DNA of 44,780 bases from JAZDJP01 sp043803805 (GCA_043803805.1 JAZDJP010000132.1:1-44780); one strand, 5' to 3'; positions 31,468 to 40,240 are shown, numbered from the stretch's first letter. The notes: a model not told the origin generated them from the letters alone. A program made the numbers and translations.

Positions 31468-32649
31468 TTATTTGCAGAACTCGACGAAATATTCCACCCG
31501 GGTGTCGGCGCCCGCGGCATCCTGAATCCCCTCGAGTTCCACCGTGTAGCGGGCGCCGGGGGAAACGCGGATCGTGTCGGGCCGGAAGATGACGCAGGCC
31601 GGGATGCCGTATCCGGTGTTGTTCACGCTTTCGTAATTCAGGGGCAGGGGGTCGCGGGCCTTGTTGCCGGCCGGGTCGAGGGGGAAGATTTTCGCCCGGG
31701 CCTTGTTTTTGTCCGGCTTCTGGTATTTCTTCGGGTTCAAACTGACGTGCCACGCCCAGTCGGATTGAAAATACGCGACGGGGTGGTAACCGCGCACCGG
31801 AAATGGGATGAAGTCGTAATCGGGCGTTTCCTTGCGGGCGGCGTCATGCGCCCAGATGATGTTGAAGTCGCCGCAATTGCCAAACCCGGTCTCCTTCATG
31901 GGGGGATTGAGGCACCACCGGCGGTGGCCCAGCGCCGCGATGTTGCCGGGATCGGAATCGTTCATCCAGCCGGTGATGGCGGTGACGAGGGATCCCATCC
32001 CCTGGGCCAGATTGCCATGGGATGTTCCCGCATGGGCGGTTTTGTAAAATTCCTCCGATACCCCGTCCGGTTTGGGAGGGGTGTGGTTCAGGCGGCCGAG
32101 GATGGCCAGGAGCACCGCCCCGTGCTGGGCCTCCTGGTTATAACGATTGTTGGGGGTGATGTCCTCCCAAGGGACCCCGGCCAGGTATCGGTAGATTTTG
32201 AGTTGCGCCAGGGCGGCCTGAAGCGCCGCGGGGGCGAGCGTCCCGGCCGCGATCGGGGATTTGGGCGACGGCGCCACGATGAACATCGGGCCCCGGGTCA
32301 TGGTCTGGGGTTTGAGGAGGGCGATGGTGCGCTGGATGTCCGCCAAGGGCCGGGGGTAGGCGAGGATGCCGTCCCGCCACACCTCGTTCCGGACGGTCTT
32401 CCCGTCGTCGGCATATTCCACATAAGATCCGTGGAGGACGCCCTTCCGGTAGCGGGCATGGAGTTTCTTCGCGCCGCTCTCGAAATATTCGGTGTGGTCG
32501 CCGTCGGGCTTCCCGTCCTTGTAACGGGCTTCGAGTTTCTTCTTCCCGTTCGGCCAAGTCTCGGTGTGGGGTCCGTTTTCCGGCGGGGCGGCGGAAAGGG
32601 CGAGAGCCAGAAGAAGGAGGGCGGCACGGGGGGCCGGCCGGTTTGGCAT
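31468..32649 (-). CDS. Secreted MORN-repeat plus CAP (SCP-like) domain protein
   Basis: A 393-residue protein with a signal peptide (about 1-20). Residues 25-95 hold three MORN/YwqK-type repeats (NGKKKLEARYKDGKPDGDHTEYF is the clearest, followed by KGVLHGSYVEYADDGK). Residues about 160-300 look like a CAP/SCP domain (YNQEAQHGAVLLAILGRL, SHGNLAQGM, GNIAALGHRRWCLNP). CAP domains in bacteria are extracellular and of varied, often unknown function. It is the last of the anmK-STAS-MORN/CAP run, 12 bases after the STAS gene. No recognisable catalytic set beyond the CAP His residues. The domain architecture is uncommon. Confidence 0.75.
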   Translation of the reverse strand: MPNRPAPRAALLLLALALSAAPPENGPHTETWPNGKKKLEARYKDGKPDGDHTEYFESGAKKLHARYRKGVLHGSYVEYADDGKTVRNEVWRDGILAYPRPLADIQRTIALLKPQTMTRGPMFIVAPSPKSPIAAGTLAPAALQAALAQLKIYRYLAGVPWEDITPNNRYNQEAQHGAVLLAILGRLNHTPPKPDGVSEEFYKTAHAGTSHGNLAQGMGSLVTAITGWMNDSDPGNIAALGHRRWCLNPPMKETGFGNCGDFNIIWAHDAARKETPDYDFIPFPVRGYHPVAYFQSDWAWHVSLNPKKYQKPDKNKARAKIFPLDPAGNKARDPLPLNYESVNNTGYGIPACVIFRPDTIRVSPGARYTVELEGIQDAAGADTRVEYFVEFCK

Positions 32650-32661
32650 GCGTCGGGGATC

Positions 32662-33015
32662 CTAGAAAAAACCTTCCACCCGGACGATGGCGGATTCCTC
32701 GTCGGGAAAGACCTCGACGTCCTTGTCGAGGCCCGCGACAATCAGAATGAGCCGCACGTCGTCGGTCTTCTTCACGACGTAAATTCTCCGCTTGTACTCG
32801 GCTAGCATCTTGTGGAGGGAGGAGACGATGGCCAGGACCCAGCTCGAGACGGTCTTCACTTTTTCAAGGTTGATGATGACGTGGCGCGGGTTCTCCCCCA
32901 GACGCTCGTAGAATTTGAGAACGCGGTCGCAATCCTTGCGGGGGGAGAATTCCCCCGACAGGCGGACGATGGCGATGTTCCCGGTTTCCTCGGTGTCGAA
33001 TTTCACAGGCCTCAT
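32662..33015 (-). CDS. STAS-domain protein (anti-sigma-factor antagonist-like)
   Basis: A 117-residue protein consisting of one STAS domain: beta strand IAIVRLSGEF, HVIINLEKVKTVSSWVLAIVSSL (the loop with the Ser that is phosphorylated in SpoIIAA-type proteins) and the final VEVFPDEESA helix region. Such proteins bind anti-sigma kinases when unphosphorylated. No kinase or phosphatase partner is encoded in the window, so the pathway is unknown. It sits between anmK and the MORN/CAP gene, with gaps of 50 and 12 bases on the same strand. Confidence 0.85.
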   Translation of the reverse strand: MRPVKFDTEETGNIAIVRLSGEFSPRKDCDRVLKFYERLGENPRHVIINLEKVKTVSSWVLAIVSSLHKMLAEYKRRIYVVKKTDDVRLILIVAGLDKDVEVFPDEESAIVRVEGFF

Positions 33016-33065
33016 TATTGCTTTGCCGGGGAAAGGTGCAAGAAAAAGTTTCGCAAGGGTTCGCG

Positions 33066-34298
33066 TCAGGTCCCCGGCAGCGCCAGTTTGCCCAGGGACG
33101 TTTCCCGCCGAGCGCCGGTCACGCGGGGGAGATTCGACGGAATCCCGAAAACATATTCATTGGCGAGGATCGCGAAGAGCAGGGGCTCCTTGGCCATCGG
33201 CGGAATGCCGAACGTGTCCGAGGTCGCGACACGCGTTCCCGGCAGGACCCGCGCGATTTCCGCCACGAGCGTCCGATTGAACGCCCCCCCTCCCGAGATC
33301 ACGAGGTCGTCCGCCGGCCGCCGGGAGAACGTGAAGGCCCGGCGGATGGATTCCGCCGTAAGGCGCGTGGCGGTGGCGAGCATGTCCTCCGGGGATAATT
33401 TCCGTTGTCGGCCCGCCGTGAGAATTTTCCGAAGGAAGGCGTTTCCGAATTCCTCCCGCCCCGTGCTCTTGGGCGGTTTACGTCGGAAGAACGGGTGGGC
33501 GAGGAGCGCCGGCAGGAGTGTTTCGTCAACGCGGCCCCGTGCGGCCATTCGCCCGTCCCGGTCGAACGCCCGCCGGCCGTTGGTGAAGTGGCGCACGAGG
33601 GCGTCCATGATCATGTTGCCGGGGCCGGTGTCGAAGCCGGTGATGTCATTCCGGCCGGAATCGGCGGGGATGATCGTGATGTTCCCGATGCCGCCCAGGT
33701 TCAGGACGGCTCGTACGCGGCGGGGATGACGGAACAGGAGATAATCGAGGTACGGCATGAGGGGGGCTCCGTCGCCTCCCGCCGCGAGATCGCTCATGCG
33801 GAAATCGTACACCACCGGGAGACCGGTCCGCGCCGCGAGAACCGCCGCCTCCCCGATCTGGAACGTGGCGGATGAATTTTCCCCGGGAAGGCTTGCCTGT
33901 CGGAGCCTTGGCGAAGGCCGGTGGCGGATGGTTTGCCCCTGAAAGCCGATCAGGTCGGGGCGTTGCGGGGAAATCCCGGCCGCCCGGGCGATTTTCGCCG
34001 CGGCGGCGGCGAATGTCTCTCCGAGGCGGAGGTTGAGCCGGCAAAGGTCGTCGATCGGGAATTCTTCCGCCTGGGCCGCCGCCAGAACAAGATGGCGCAG
34101 GGCTGTGGGGAAGGGGAAGTTGCCGTGGGCGGGCATCCGGAACCGCGTCGTTTCGCCGCACCCGTGGATTTCCGCCACGCACCATCCGACCCCGTCCGCC
34201 GATGTCCCGGAATGGAGACCGAGAACGAAACGACGGGGTTTGCGGGCCAACCGTTCCAGAATGGTCGCCGGGCGGTGTGTCGGGGGCATTTTTGGCAT
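33066..34298 (-). CDS. anmK: Anhydro-N-acetylmuramic acid kinase
   Basis: Phosphorylates 1,6-anhydro-MurNAc with ring opening to MurNAc-6-P, a step in peptidoglycan recycling. About 410 residues, slightly longer than the usual 370. GLHSGTSADGVGWCV is the N-terminal phosphate motif; in AnmK this is GTSxDGxD, and here the final D is replaced by G-W. GFQGQTIRHRP, FRMSDLAAGGDGAPLMPYLDYLLF, LNLGGIGNIT, GFDTGPGNMIMD and ISGGGAFN are all present. The start is placed at 34298 (MPKMPPTHRP); the ATG at 34289 is equally possible. Upstream neighbours lie 150 bases away, in a different type of cluster. Confidence 0.93.
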   Translation of the reverse strand: MPKMPPTHRPATILERLARKPRRFVLGLHSGTSADGVGWCVAEIHGCGETTRFRMPAHGNFPFPTALRHLVLAAAQAEEFPIDDLCRLNLRLGETFAAAAAKIARAAGISPQRPDLIGFQGQTIRHRPSPRLRQASLPGENSSATFQIGEAAVLAARTGLPVVYDFRMSDLAAGGDGAPLMPYLDYLLFRHPRRVRAVLNLGGIGNITIIPADSGRNDITGFDTGPGNMIMDALVRHFTNGRRAFDRDGRMAARGRVDETLLPALLAHPFFRRKPPKSTGREEFGNAFLRKILTAGRQRKLSPEDMLATATRLTAESIRRAFTFSRRPADDLVISGGGAFNRTLVAEIARVLPGTRVATSDTFGIPPMAKEPLLFAILANEYVFGIPSNLPRVTGARRETSLGKLALPGT

Positions 34299-34450
34299 TT
34301 CCCGTGGCAGCGATAACGACCCGTGGATGGGATCGCGGGGGTAAGGTAACGCCCCGGATCGGGTTTTCAAGTATGTTCCGGGGACGCGGTGCGGGCGGGG
34401 CCGGCGGCGTACCCGGAGGACTGCGCGTGGAGCCGCGCGCGGTTCCATAG

Positions 34451-35539
34451 TCAACAGCCCTCGTTGAAGAAAACGTAAAGCCCGTCTTTTCCCGGTGCGA
34501 CGATATCCAGCCGCCCCGAGCCGCGCAGGTCGGCGATCTGGAAAAATATGCCGCAGCCCTTCCCCTGGCGGATCGGGCCGTAGTCGATCACCTGCTTGCT
34601 GAAACTCCCGCCGTTCCACTTGAAATAATAAAGTCCCAGATCGTCGGACTCGCCCGGGTCGTTGCCGCAGTGGGCGCGGTGTCGCTTGCCCGTCACCAGT
34701 TCCGGCTTTCCGTCACCGTCAATGTCCACCCACTGCATGTCGTGGTACTGGGCGTTGAACGGATCAATGGGGTGTTTCGCCCAGACGCGCCGGCCATCGG
34801 CGCCGATCGTCTGCTCCCACCAGTCGAGCCCGTAGCCGTGGGCGTTTCCGACGATGAGGTCGTTCCTCCCGTCGCCGTTCACGTCCACCACGAGGATCGG
34901 GACGCTCGACGCCCAGGGCATGAGATTGAAGTCCGGATGGTGGACCCACGTGTCCCTGAAGGGGTCGGCGGGCGCCTCCAGCCAGCCGTTGTTCATCACG
35001 AAGTCGCCGCGCCCCTTGCCGCTGATGTCCCCGAAGCCCAAGCCGTGGCCCTGCTTCTGGTCGAAGATCCTGTGGGCGGCGAACTTGCCCGTCCCCTTGC
35101 CCGCGGCATCGGTGATGAGTTTGTAGGCCACCAGCGGCCCGTTCGGCGTGTTCGGGACGATCTCGATGCGCCCGTCGCGGTCCACGTCCCAGGCGCGGGT
35201 GGTCTCGATGTTGCCGGTCTCGGCGATGACGTACTCGGGCCACTCCTTCCCGGGGTCGCCGGGGTTCTCGCGCCAGCGCAGGGTGTTGCCCCACCAGCCG
35301 CCGGTGATGAAGTCCATCCGCCCGTCCCCGTTCACGTCCATGGGGATGGTCGAGAAGTCGTCGTAATACTCCCCCTCGGCCCGCACCGGCCCGACCTTGT
35401 GGGCCTTCTTGAAGTCCGGGCCCTCATACCAGTACGCCCCGGAGACGATGTCGGGCGCCCCGTCGCCGTTGACGTCGAAGACGCCCGCGGACTCGTAGCG
35501 CTCGTCGGCGATCAGCGCTTTCTTCCACGTGAGCGGCAT
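34451..35539 (-). CDS. FG-GAP/VCBS-repeat beta-propeller protein without signal peptide
   Basis: A 362-residue protein built of propeller blades with calcium-binding loops: DVNGDGAPDIV, DVNGDGRMDFI, DVDRDGRIEIV, DVNGDGRNDLI and DIDGDGKPELV, spaced 45-80 residues apart. The start at 35539 (MPLTWKKALIADE) has GAGGA six bases upstream. No signal peptide or membrane segment is visible, which is unusual because such propellers are normally exported. It is the last gene of a three-gene unit behind a DUF4185 propeller and a Gfo/Idh oxidoreductase, divergent from an AraC regulator. It may be a cytosolic carbohydrate-binding or lyase-type propeller. Function not assigned. Confidence 0.82.
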   Translation of the reverse strand: MPLTWKKALIADERYESAGVFDVNGDGAPDIVSGAYWYEGPDFKKAHKVGPVRAEGEYYDDFSTIPMDVNGDGRMDFITGGWWGNTLRWRENPGDPGKEWPEYVIAETGNIETTRAWDVDRDGRIEIVPNTPNGPLVAYKLITDAAGKGTGKFAAHRIFDQKQGHGLGFGDISGKGRGDFVMNNGWLEAPADPFRDTWVHHPDFNLMPWASSVPILVVDVNGDGRNDLIVGNAHGYGLDWWEQTIGADGRRVWAKHPIDPFNAQYHDMQWVDIDGDGKPELVTGKRHRAHCGNDPGESDDLGLYYFKWNGGSFSKQVIDYGPIRQGKGCGIFFQIADLRGSGRLDIVAPGKDGLYVFFNEGC

Positions 35540-35568
35540 GAATTCCTCTTTTCCGAAACAGACCCTGC

Positions 35569-36627
35569 TCAGACTCCTTTCCAGAGCCGGATGTATTCGC
35601 GGGCAACCTTGAGGTCCTCGAGGGCCTCGACGGCGTCGCAGGGCGGTTTCTTCTCCCCGCGGATGGCGGCTATAAAATTCAAGGCCTGCTGGCGCATGGC
35701 GTGGACCCACGGCAGTTGCGGAACGATGGTCCGGGGTGCCACGTCCTTGCCCGGGTCCTTGAAGATTTCCACCCGCCCGGCGCGGTTGTGAGCCAGCGGT
35801 GCGGGCAGTTCAAGTTTGACGTAGCCGCGCTCGAAAGCGGCCAGCGCCGACTCCTGCCAGTCAATGGTGGTCTGGTAGGGGCTCATCTCGATGACGCAGG
35901 GCACGCCGCTCGCGCTCTCGCCGGCGAAAATCACGCCCGAGGGATCGGCGTAGGTGACCCGGTAGGGCTCGCCGAGAAGGAAACGCATCAGGTTCACCTG
36001 GTGGATGTAATAATTCACGAACGCGGTGTATTGTTTAAAAATCTCCGGGCTCATGTCCGCCGCGGGCGGCTCAAAATCGAGTGGCGGCCGGCTGTCCTCC
36101 TTGAATCCGATGAGGTCGGAGAAGCCGCCGGCGATCCAGTCCCCCGCGGGCATGGTGATCCGGAGATACTTCAGTTTCCCGATCCCGCCGGAAGCCTTGA
36201 GCCGGTCAATCTCGGCCTTGGCGCAGGCCGTGGCCGGGTCGCTGCGCTTGTGGTAGCCGACCATCACCCAGGCCTTGCTTCCGGCGAGCGTTCCCAGAAT
36301 TTTTTCGCCCATGGCGATGGAGCCGGCCAGGGGTTTCTCGATGAAAACCGGCACGCCGGCCTTGAGGATCTCCGGCACGAGCACCCCGTGGCGGGTGAAG
36401 GGCTGGCTGGCGACGATGCCGTCGAGTTTCTCCTTCCCGAGCATCTCCTCGTGGTTGCGGTAGACGCGCGGAACGTTGTACTTCTTCGCCACGGCCTGCG
36501 CGGTCTTTTCGCGGAGTTCGGCGATGGCCACCACCTCGCAGTCCGGGAGCGCCGCGTAGTTCCTGAGATGGGCGCACTGGCCCATCCCGCCGGTGCCCAC
36601 GAAACCGATCTTCACCTTCTCGGCCAT
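35569..36627 (-). CDS. Gfo/Idh/MocA-family oxidoreductase
   Basis: A 352-residue protein. The Rossmann motif GFVGTGGMGQCAHLRNY is at residues 8-24, and IEKPLAGSIAMGEKIL carries the EKP signature near residue 97. YYIHQVNLMRFLLGEP corresponds to the conserved catalytic His region of the C-terminal domain. Family members oxidise or epimerise sugars, inositols or glycosides with NAD(P). AGGAGG-like sequence precedes the ATG. It is the middle gene of the AraC-linked cluster, 29 bases before the FG-GAP gene and 16 after the DUF4185 gene. The sugar is unknown. Confidence 0.92.
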   Translation of the reverse strand: MAEKVKIGFVGTGGMGQCAHLRNYAALPDCEVVAIAELREKTAQAVAKKYNVPRVYRNHEEMLGKEKLDGIVASQPFTRHGVLVPEILKAGVPVFIEKPLAGSIAMGEKILGTLAGSKAWVMVGYHKRSDPATACAKAEIDRLKASGGIGKLKYLRITMPAGDWIAGGFSDLIGFKEDSRPPLDFEPPAADMSPEIFKQYTAFVNYYIHQVNLMRFLLGEPYRVTYADPSGVIFAGESASGVPCVIEMSPYQTTIDWQESALAAFERGYVKLELPAPLAHNRAGRVEIFKDPGKDVAPRTIVPQLPWVHAMRQQALNFIAAIRGEKKPPCDAVEALEDLKVAREYIRLWKGV

Positions 36628-36643
36628 TGGAGCCTCCTCCTGA

Positions 36644-37729
36644 TTACGCCTTCATCTTCAGCCGGAACTTGCGGACGTGCGAGCGGTAGTGCGGGCGGTT
36701 GTCCACCGGCTCCCAGCTGCCGGAGAATTGCAGCCAGCCCTCGTTGTTCCTGGCATCGAACCATTTGAGCGGCACTCGCGGGCAGTAGGGGTTGACCGCC
36801 TTCTCGCCTTCCCAGAGTTCCTCGTAATGCACCAGGCTGAACGGCCCCCACGGCGCCGGCGCGTCGAGGACCAACAGCGAGCTTCCGGTGTCGCCCTTGA
36901 AGTCCTGGTGCAGCCGCCAGGTCAGGAGCAGGTACCGCCCGGACCCCGGCAGCCGGACCATCTCCGGCAGGCTGAGCTGGCGGTCGAGCGCGAGCACCGG
37001 GGCGGAGGCGTGCAGGTCGCGCGTCCACCCGGGACGGTTCGCCGCGTCCAGCCCGGACACGAACTCCCACGCCATGGCATCGAGAATCCTGTCCTTGGGC
37101 ACGCGACCCACGCGCAGCTCGGAGCCGTTGTCCCACTGGTCGCCGGAAACGGCATAGACGAAGCTGTCCGGCGCGGCCGAGTCCCGCCCGTACTGCACGA
37201 AGCTCGGCCCGCCGAACGTGCACCCGGGGAACATCGGCCCGCGGCGGAGCTGTTCCTTGAAGTCCGGCGACCAGGTCTTGCCGAAGTCCTTCGAGCAGAC
37301 GATGAAAGCATCGCTGCCGTGCTGGCACTTCTCGCCGTGGGCCGGCGGCTTCTTGCCGAGCAGGTTCTGAACGGCCAGGTACAGCGCGCCGCTCACCGAG
37401 ATCATCCCGCTGGGCTTCGGGCCCTCCCCGCCCCAGTCGACGTAATCGGGCATGTCGTTGACTTTCTCGATGCGATGGTCCGGCGGCGAGCCCATGAATC
37501 TCTGGACGTCGAGCCCGGACATCGCCGGTGAGCCTTTCTGCTCCTCGACGCCCACCGGCCCCGCGCCCCACAGCGGGTCGCCGGCCGAGGCATAGATATC
37601 GCCGTCGGCCGCCCAGGTCTGCGGGAAGGTGTCGCCCCGGACCGTGAAGATCGGATACGAAACGCGTGGAGAAAGCCACTCCAGGCCGGCGATGGTTTCG
37701 CTCTTGGGCATCTTTGAGAATATGGCCAT
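36644..37729 (-). CDS. DUF4185-like five-bladed propeller protein
   Basis: A 361-residue protein without signal peptide. Propeller-like pieces follow one another: FPQTWAADGDIYASAGD, SGALYLAVQNLLG, IVCSKDFGKTWSPDF, SFVYAVSGDQWDNGSELRVG, MVRLPGSGRYLLLTWRL and LVLDAPAPWGPFSLVHY. This pattern resembles DUF4185 and related glycoside-hydrolase-like propellers. I do not see a clearly assignable catalytic residue. It is first in the minus-strand unit with the Gfo/Idh and FG-GAP genes, transcribed divergently from the AraC regulator. Glycoside binding or cleavage is inference. Confidence 0.65.
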   Translation of the reverse strand: MAIFSKMPKSETIAGLEWLSPRVSYPIFTVRGDTFPQTWAADGDIYASAGDPLWGAGPVGVEEQKGSPAMSGLDVQRFMGSPPDHRIEKVNDMPDYVDWGGEGPKPSGMISVSGALYLAVQNLLGKKPPAHGEKCQHGSDAFIVCSKDFGKTWSPDFKEQLRRGPMFPGCTFGGPSFVQYGRDSAAPDSFVYAVSGDQWDNGSELRVGRVPKDRILDAMAWEFVSGLDAANRPGWTRDLHASAPVLALDRQLSLPEMVRLPGSGRYLLLTWRLHQDFKGDTGSSLLVLDAPAPWGPFSLVHYEELWEGEKAVNPYCPRVPLKWFDARNNEGWLQFSGSWEPVDNRPHYRSHVRKFRLKMKA

Positions 37730-37875
37730 GGATTGTCTTCTTTTGCTCTTGTGAAACAGCCCCTCCGCCCTACAATCCGCGCTTGCGGGAACCCTCGCTT
37801 CCTCCTAGAGTGTACCCCGCAGGGAGGTGTCTGGGCAATGGCCGGGATTGCGAACTTTTGTCTGGAATTGCTCAC
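37730..37875. promoter_or_regulatory. Divergent control region of the AraC/DUF4185 cluster
   Basis: A possible plus-strand promoter is TTGCGG (37783-37788), 17 bases and TAGAGT (37806-37811). The minus strand has TTGCCC and TACACT with an 18-base gap in the same area. Both are weak. This is the expected binding region of the AraC-type regulator, but I see no clear repeat. Confidence 0.35.
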
Positions 37876-38646
37876 ATGAACCAGCCTTCGAGCACCTCCC
37901 AACCTCGGATCATCGGCGCCGGGCACGTCGGCCCCGACCCCCGGTGGGCCGTGCGGGCGCATTCACACACTTTCCACGAGATCATCGCCCCGGTCCGCGG
38001 CCGGATGCACGTGGCCATCCGCGGCGGGATCGTGACCGCCGGTGCCGGCGAGGTCCTTGTCTACCAGGCCGGGACGGTCCACGACGAGAAGTCCGATGCG
38101 CAGGACCCGGTGGACATGTACTTCGTGGCCTTCGAGCACCCCGACTTCGCCGCACCGCTACCCGTCAAGGTCCGCGACGGGCGCGCCCGGGTGCCGCTCT
38201 TGATCTCCTGGCTCCTGGCCGAGCGGCCCGGCTCCTCGCCGCTGCAGGAGTCGGTCGCGCTGCGGCTCGTGGACGCCGTGGTCGCCGAGACGCGCCGCGC
38301 CGCGGCCGAGCGGCCCGAGCCGGAGATGGTCGTCAAGGCGCGCGCGCTGATGCGCGCGCGGCTGGCCGAGCCGCTCACGCTCGAAGACCTCGCCCGCGAA
38401 GCGGGGATGAGCCGGTTTCACTTCCTGCGCAAGTTCCGGGCAGCCACCGGCCGGACGCCGATGGACGAGCTGCGCCTGCTGCGGCTGGAGGCCGCCCGGT
38501 CGCTGATCCTGACCACCGGCCTGCCGTTGAAGACGGTGGCGCCCATGGCCGGGTTGGGCGACGAGTACCACCTTTCGCGGCTCTTCCGGAAGCACTTCGG
38601 CTTCCCGCCCGGAGCGCTCCGCCGCCACGCGCCGGCACGCCCATGA
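37876..38646 (+). CDS. AraC-family transcriptional regulator with cupin sensor
   Basis: A 256-residue protein. The N-terminal cupin (about 20-95) has HSHTFHEIIAPVRGRMHVA and YQAGTVHDE. Two C-terminal helix-turn-helix motifs follow: EPLTLEDLAREAGMSRFHFL with RKFRAATGRTPMDEL, and PLKTVAPMAGLGDEYHLSRL with FRKHFGFPPGALRR. It is divergent from the DUF4185-Gfo/Idh-FG-GAP unit and most likely activates it in response to a small sugar-type ligand. It and the divergent operon favour CTG and GAG codons more than neighbours such as fhs, hinting at separate ancestry. Confidence 0.93.
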   Translation: MNQPSSTSQPRIIGAGHVGPDPRWAVRAHSHTFHEIIAPVRGRMHVAIRGGIVTAGAGEVLVYQAGTVHDEKSDAQDPVDMYFVAFEHPDFAAPLPVKVRDGRARVPLLISWLLAERPGSSPLQESVALRLVDAVVAETRRAAAERPEPEMVVKARALMRARLAEPLTLEDLAREAGMSRFHFLRKFRAATGRTPMDELRLLRLEAARSLILTTGLPLKTVAPMAGLGDEYHLSRLFRKHFGFPPGALRRHAPARP

Positions 38647-38668
38647 GCGGCTCGGCCTGCCGCAAAAA

Positions 38669-38820
38669 TTAAAACAAGTGTCGAACCACGAACCATGAGC
38701 GGTGGCTCATCCTTCGACCCCGTGACGAGGACGTACGGGGCGAACCCCGTGGCGTGGACGCACGGGGCAGGCAGGCTCAGGATGACCGGGCTTATCACTT
38801 TGTGAATTGTTCTAATTCGA
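38669..38820 (-). repeat. Dispersed CTCATCCT...AGGATGAG repeat, copy 2 (inverted)
   Basis: Reverse complement of the repeat at 16417-16600, including the GC-rich insert (CCCCGTGCGTCCACGCC), TCGAAGGATGAGCC and GGTTCGTGGTTCGACA. The two are nearly identical over most of their length. Confidence 0.8.
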
Positions 38821-38978
38821 CATTCGGCACTCCCCGTGAGGGGGACGTTGTCCTCCAATCGCGTTCGGCTTCGCCACGCGACCAACGGGGGACTCACGTC
38901 CGGAATTCGGAATTTCATCCGACTCCCAGACTCTCGGACTCCGAGACTCGCTGACTCGCCGACTTCCCTATTGCCGGC
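38816..38978. repeat. Degenerate ATTCGG and GACTC arrays
   Basis: ATTCGGCACT units, a separate insert and GGAATTCGGAATTTC lead to TCCGACTCCCAGACT and then a run of GACTC(C/G)-type units to 38970. It parallels the arrangement at 279-352. No gene is seen between 38647 and 39008. Confidence 0.6.
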
Positions 38979-39008
38979 GTTCGATGGCGGAGTTTCTCTC
39001 TCGTCGGT

Positions 39009-39704
39009 TCAATGCAACCCACGGTAGAGTAACAGGAGCGCTCCGGCGTACACCGGCGCCAGGATGAAGCGAAATCCCGTCCAGAGCGCGATGAGGGCGA
39101 GCATCTGGACGGCCGGGTCCCGGAGCCGCGTCAGGAGCGCCCGCCCGGCGCGTTCCGGGAGGACCAGGGCCCAGAGGGCGGTCCCGTCGAGCGGGGCGAG
39201 CGGCATCAGATTGAAGAGAAAGAGGATCAGGTTGAGCGAGAACATCACGCTGGCCAGTGTCGCCGCCGCTCCCGCCGGCCCGCCTTCCGTCCCGACCGCG
39301 ACGCGCTCGAAGGCGAGCCGCGCCGGCAGGTGGAATCCGCCGGTGTCGAGTCCGATCCGGAGGACGATCCCCGCGGCGAGGATCAGGAGCAGATTGGCCG
39401 CCGGCCCCGCCAGGGCCATCAGGGCCGCCCGGCGCGGGTGGCGATCGGCCCAGAACGGATCATAGGGGGCGCTCGCCCAGCCGACGGTCCAGCCGGTGAG
39501 GAAGAACGTCACCACCGGGAACACCACCATCCCCAGCGGCTCCCGCCGGATGTGGGGGAGCGGGTCGAGCGACGCCTGTCCGCCTTCCTTGGCGGTGGGG
39601 TCGCCGAGTTTCATGGCGGTCCAGGCGTGCGCGGCCTCGTGGCAGGTGGTCGAGAAGAGGAACATCGCGTACCAGACGAGGCCGAGGCCGATCGCCGATT
39701 CCAT
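39009..39704 (-). CDS. Site-2-protease-family (M50) intramembrane metalloprotease
   Basis: A 231-residue membrane protein. The zinc motif HEAAH is in helix one (TTCHEAAHAWTA, residues 22-26) and the third ligand is in FNLMPLAPLDG near 170, both intact. About five hydrophobic segments. It belongs to the small, PDZ-less M50 group of unknown substrate found widely in bacteria, as opposed to RseP-type proteases. ATG at 39704. It is single, with the rnpB terminator upstream. Confidence 0.9.
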   Translation of the reverse strand: MESAIGLGLVWYAMFLFSTTCHEAAHAWTAMKLGDPTAKEGGQASLDPLPHIRREPLGMVVFPVVTFFLTGWTVGWASAPYDPFWADRHPRRAALMALAGPAANLLLILAAGIVLRIGLDTGGFHLPARLAFERVAVGTEGGPAGAAATLASVMFSLNLILFLFNLMPLAPLDGTALWALVLPERAGRALLTRLRDPAVQMLALIALWTGFRFILAPVYAGALLLLYRGLH

Positions 39705-39757
39705 CGGTTCACCGAATCAAAAATAATTCCCGGGATTCCGTCATCGCGAAATCGGAA

Positions 39758-39783
39758 GGACCGGGGGGGTGAACCCCCGGTCC
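39758..39783 (-). terminator. Terminator of rnpB
   Basis: A 10-bp perfect stem GGACCGGGGG/CCCCCGGTCC with a 6-base loop just past the 3' end of the RNase P RNA; a modest T-containing stretch (TTCCGATTTC) follows on the minus strand. Confidence 0.6.
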
Positions 39784-39787
39784 CTCG

Positions 39788-40233
39788 AATGGCCGGCCGG
39801 TAAGCCGGGTTCTGTATTCGGCGGACATTTCTCTCGGACGCCGGTTGCCCGGCGCCTCCAGCGCGCGTGACCCGGGCGTCCGGGGTTTCCCCCGGAGGGC
39901 CGGACAAGCCGCCCGCCCTTTTCGCGCTTGCTCCCGGTGGGGTTTGCCGTGCCCCCCGCGTCGCCGCGGGGGCGGTGCGCTCTTGCCGTTCCGCCTCGCT
40001 TCCCCATCGCTTGCGCGATGGCTCGCTCCGCGGAATTCCCGCTCGCCCCAGGGGGGTCCGGGGGATCACCTTTTCACCCTTGCCTGAGCCCTTGCGGGCC
40101 ATCGGCGGTGTGTTTTCTGTGGCACTTTCCCTGGGGTTTCCCCCGGTTCCCGTTAGGAACCACCGCGTCCTGCGGAGCCCGGACTTTCCTCGATGGGGAA
40201 CCGGAGTCCCCTGTCGCGTCCGCCCGGCCGGCC
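39788..40233 (-). ncRNA. rnpB: RNase P RNA (bacterial type A)
   Basis: The catalytic RNA that removes tRNA 5' leaders. On the minus strand it contains the conserved cores GAGGAAAGTCCGGGCTCC, GGGAAAGTGCCACAGAAAA and GGTGAAAAGGTG, and near the 3' end CAGAACCCGGCTTA. The termini pair as P1: GGCCGGCCGG (40224-40233) with its self-complementary partner at 39791-39800. Length of about 446 fits GC-rich type A RNAs. A TATAAT lies eight bases before the 5' end and a hairpin after the 3' end. Ends are accurate to a few bases. Confidence 0.95.
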
Positions 40234-40240
40234 AAAAGGC

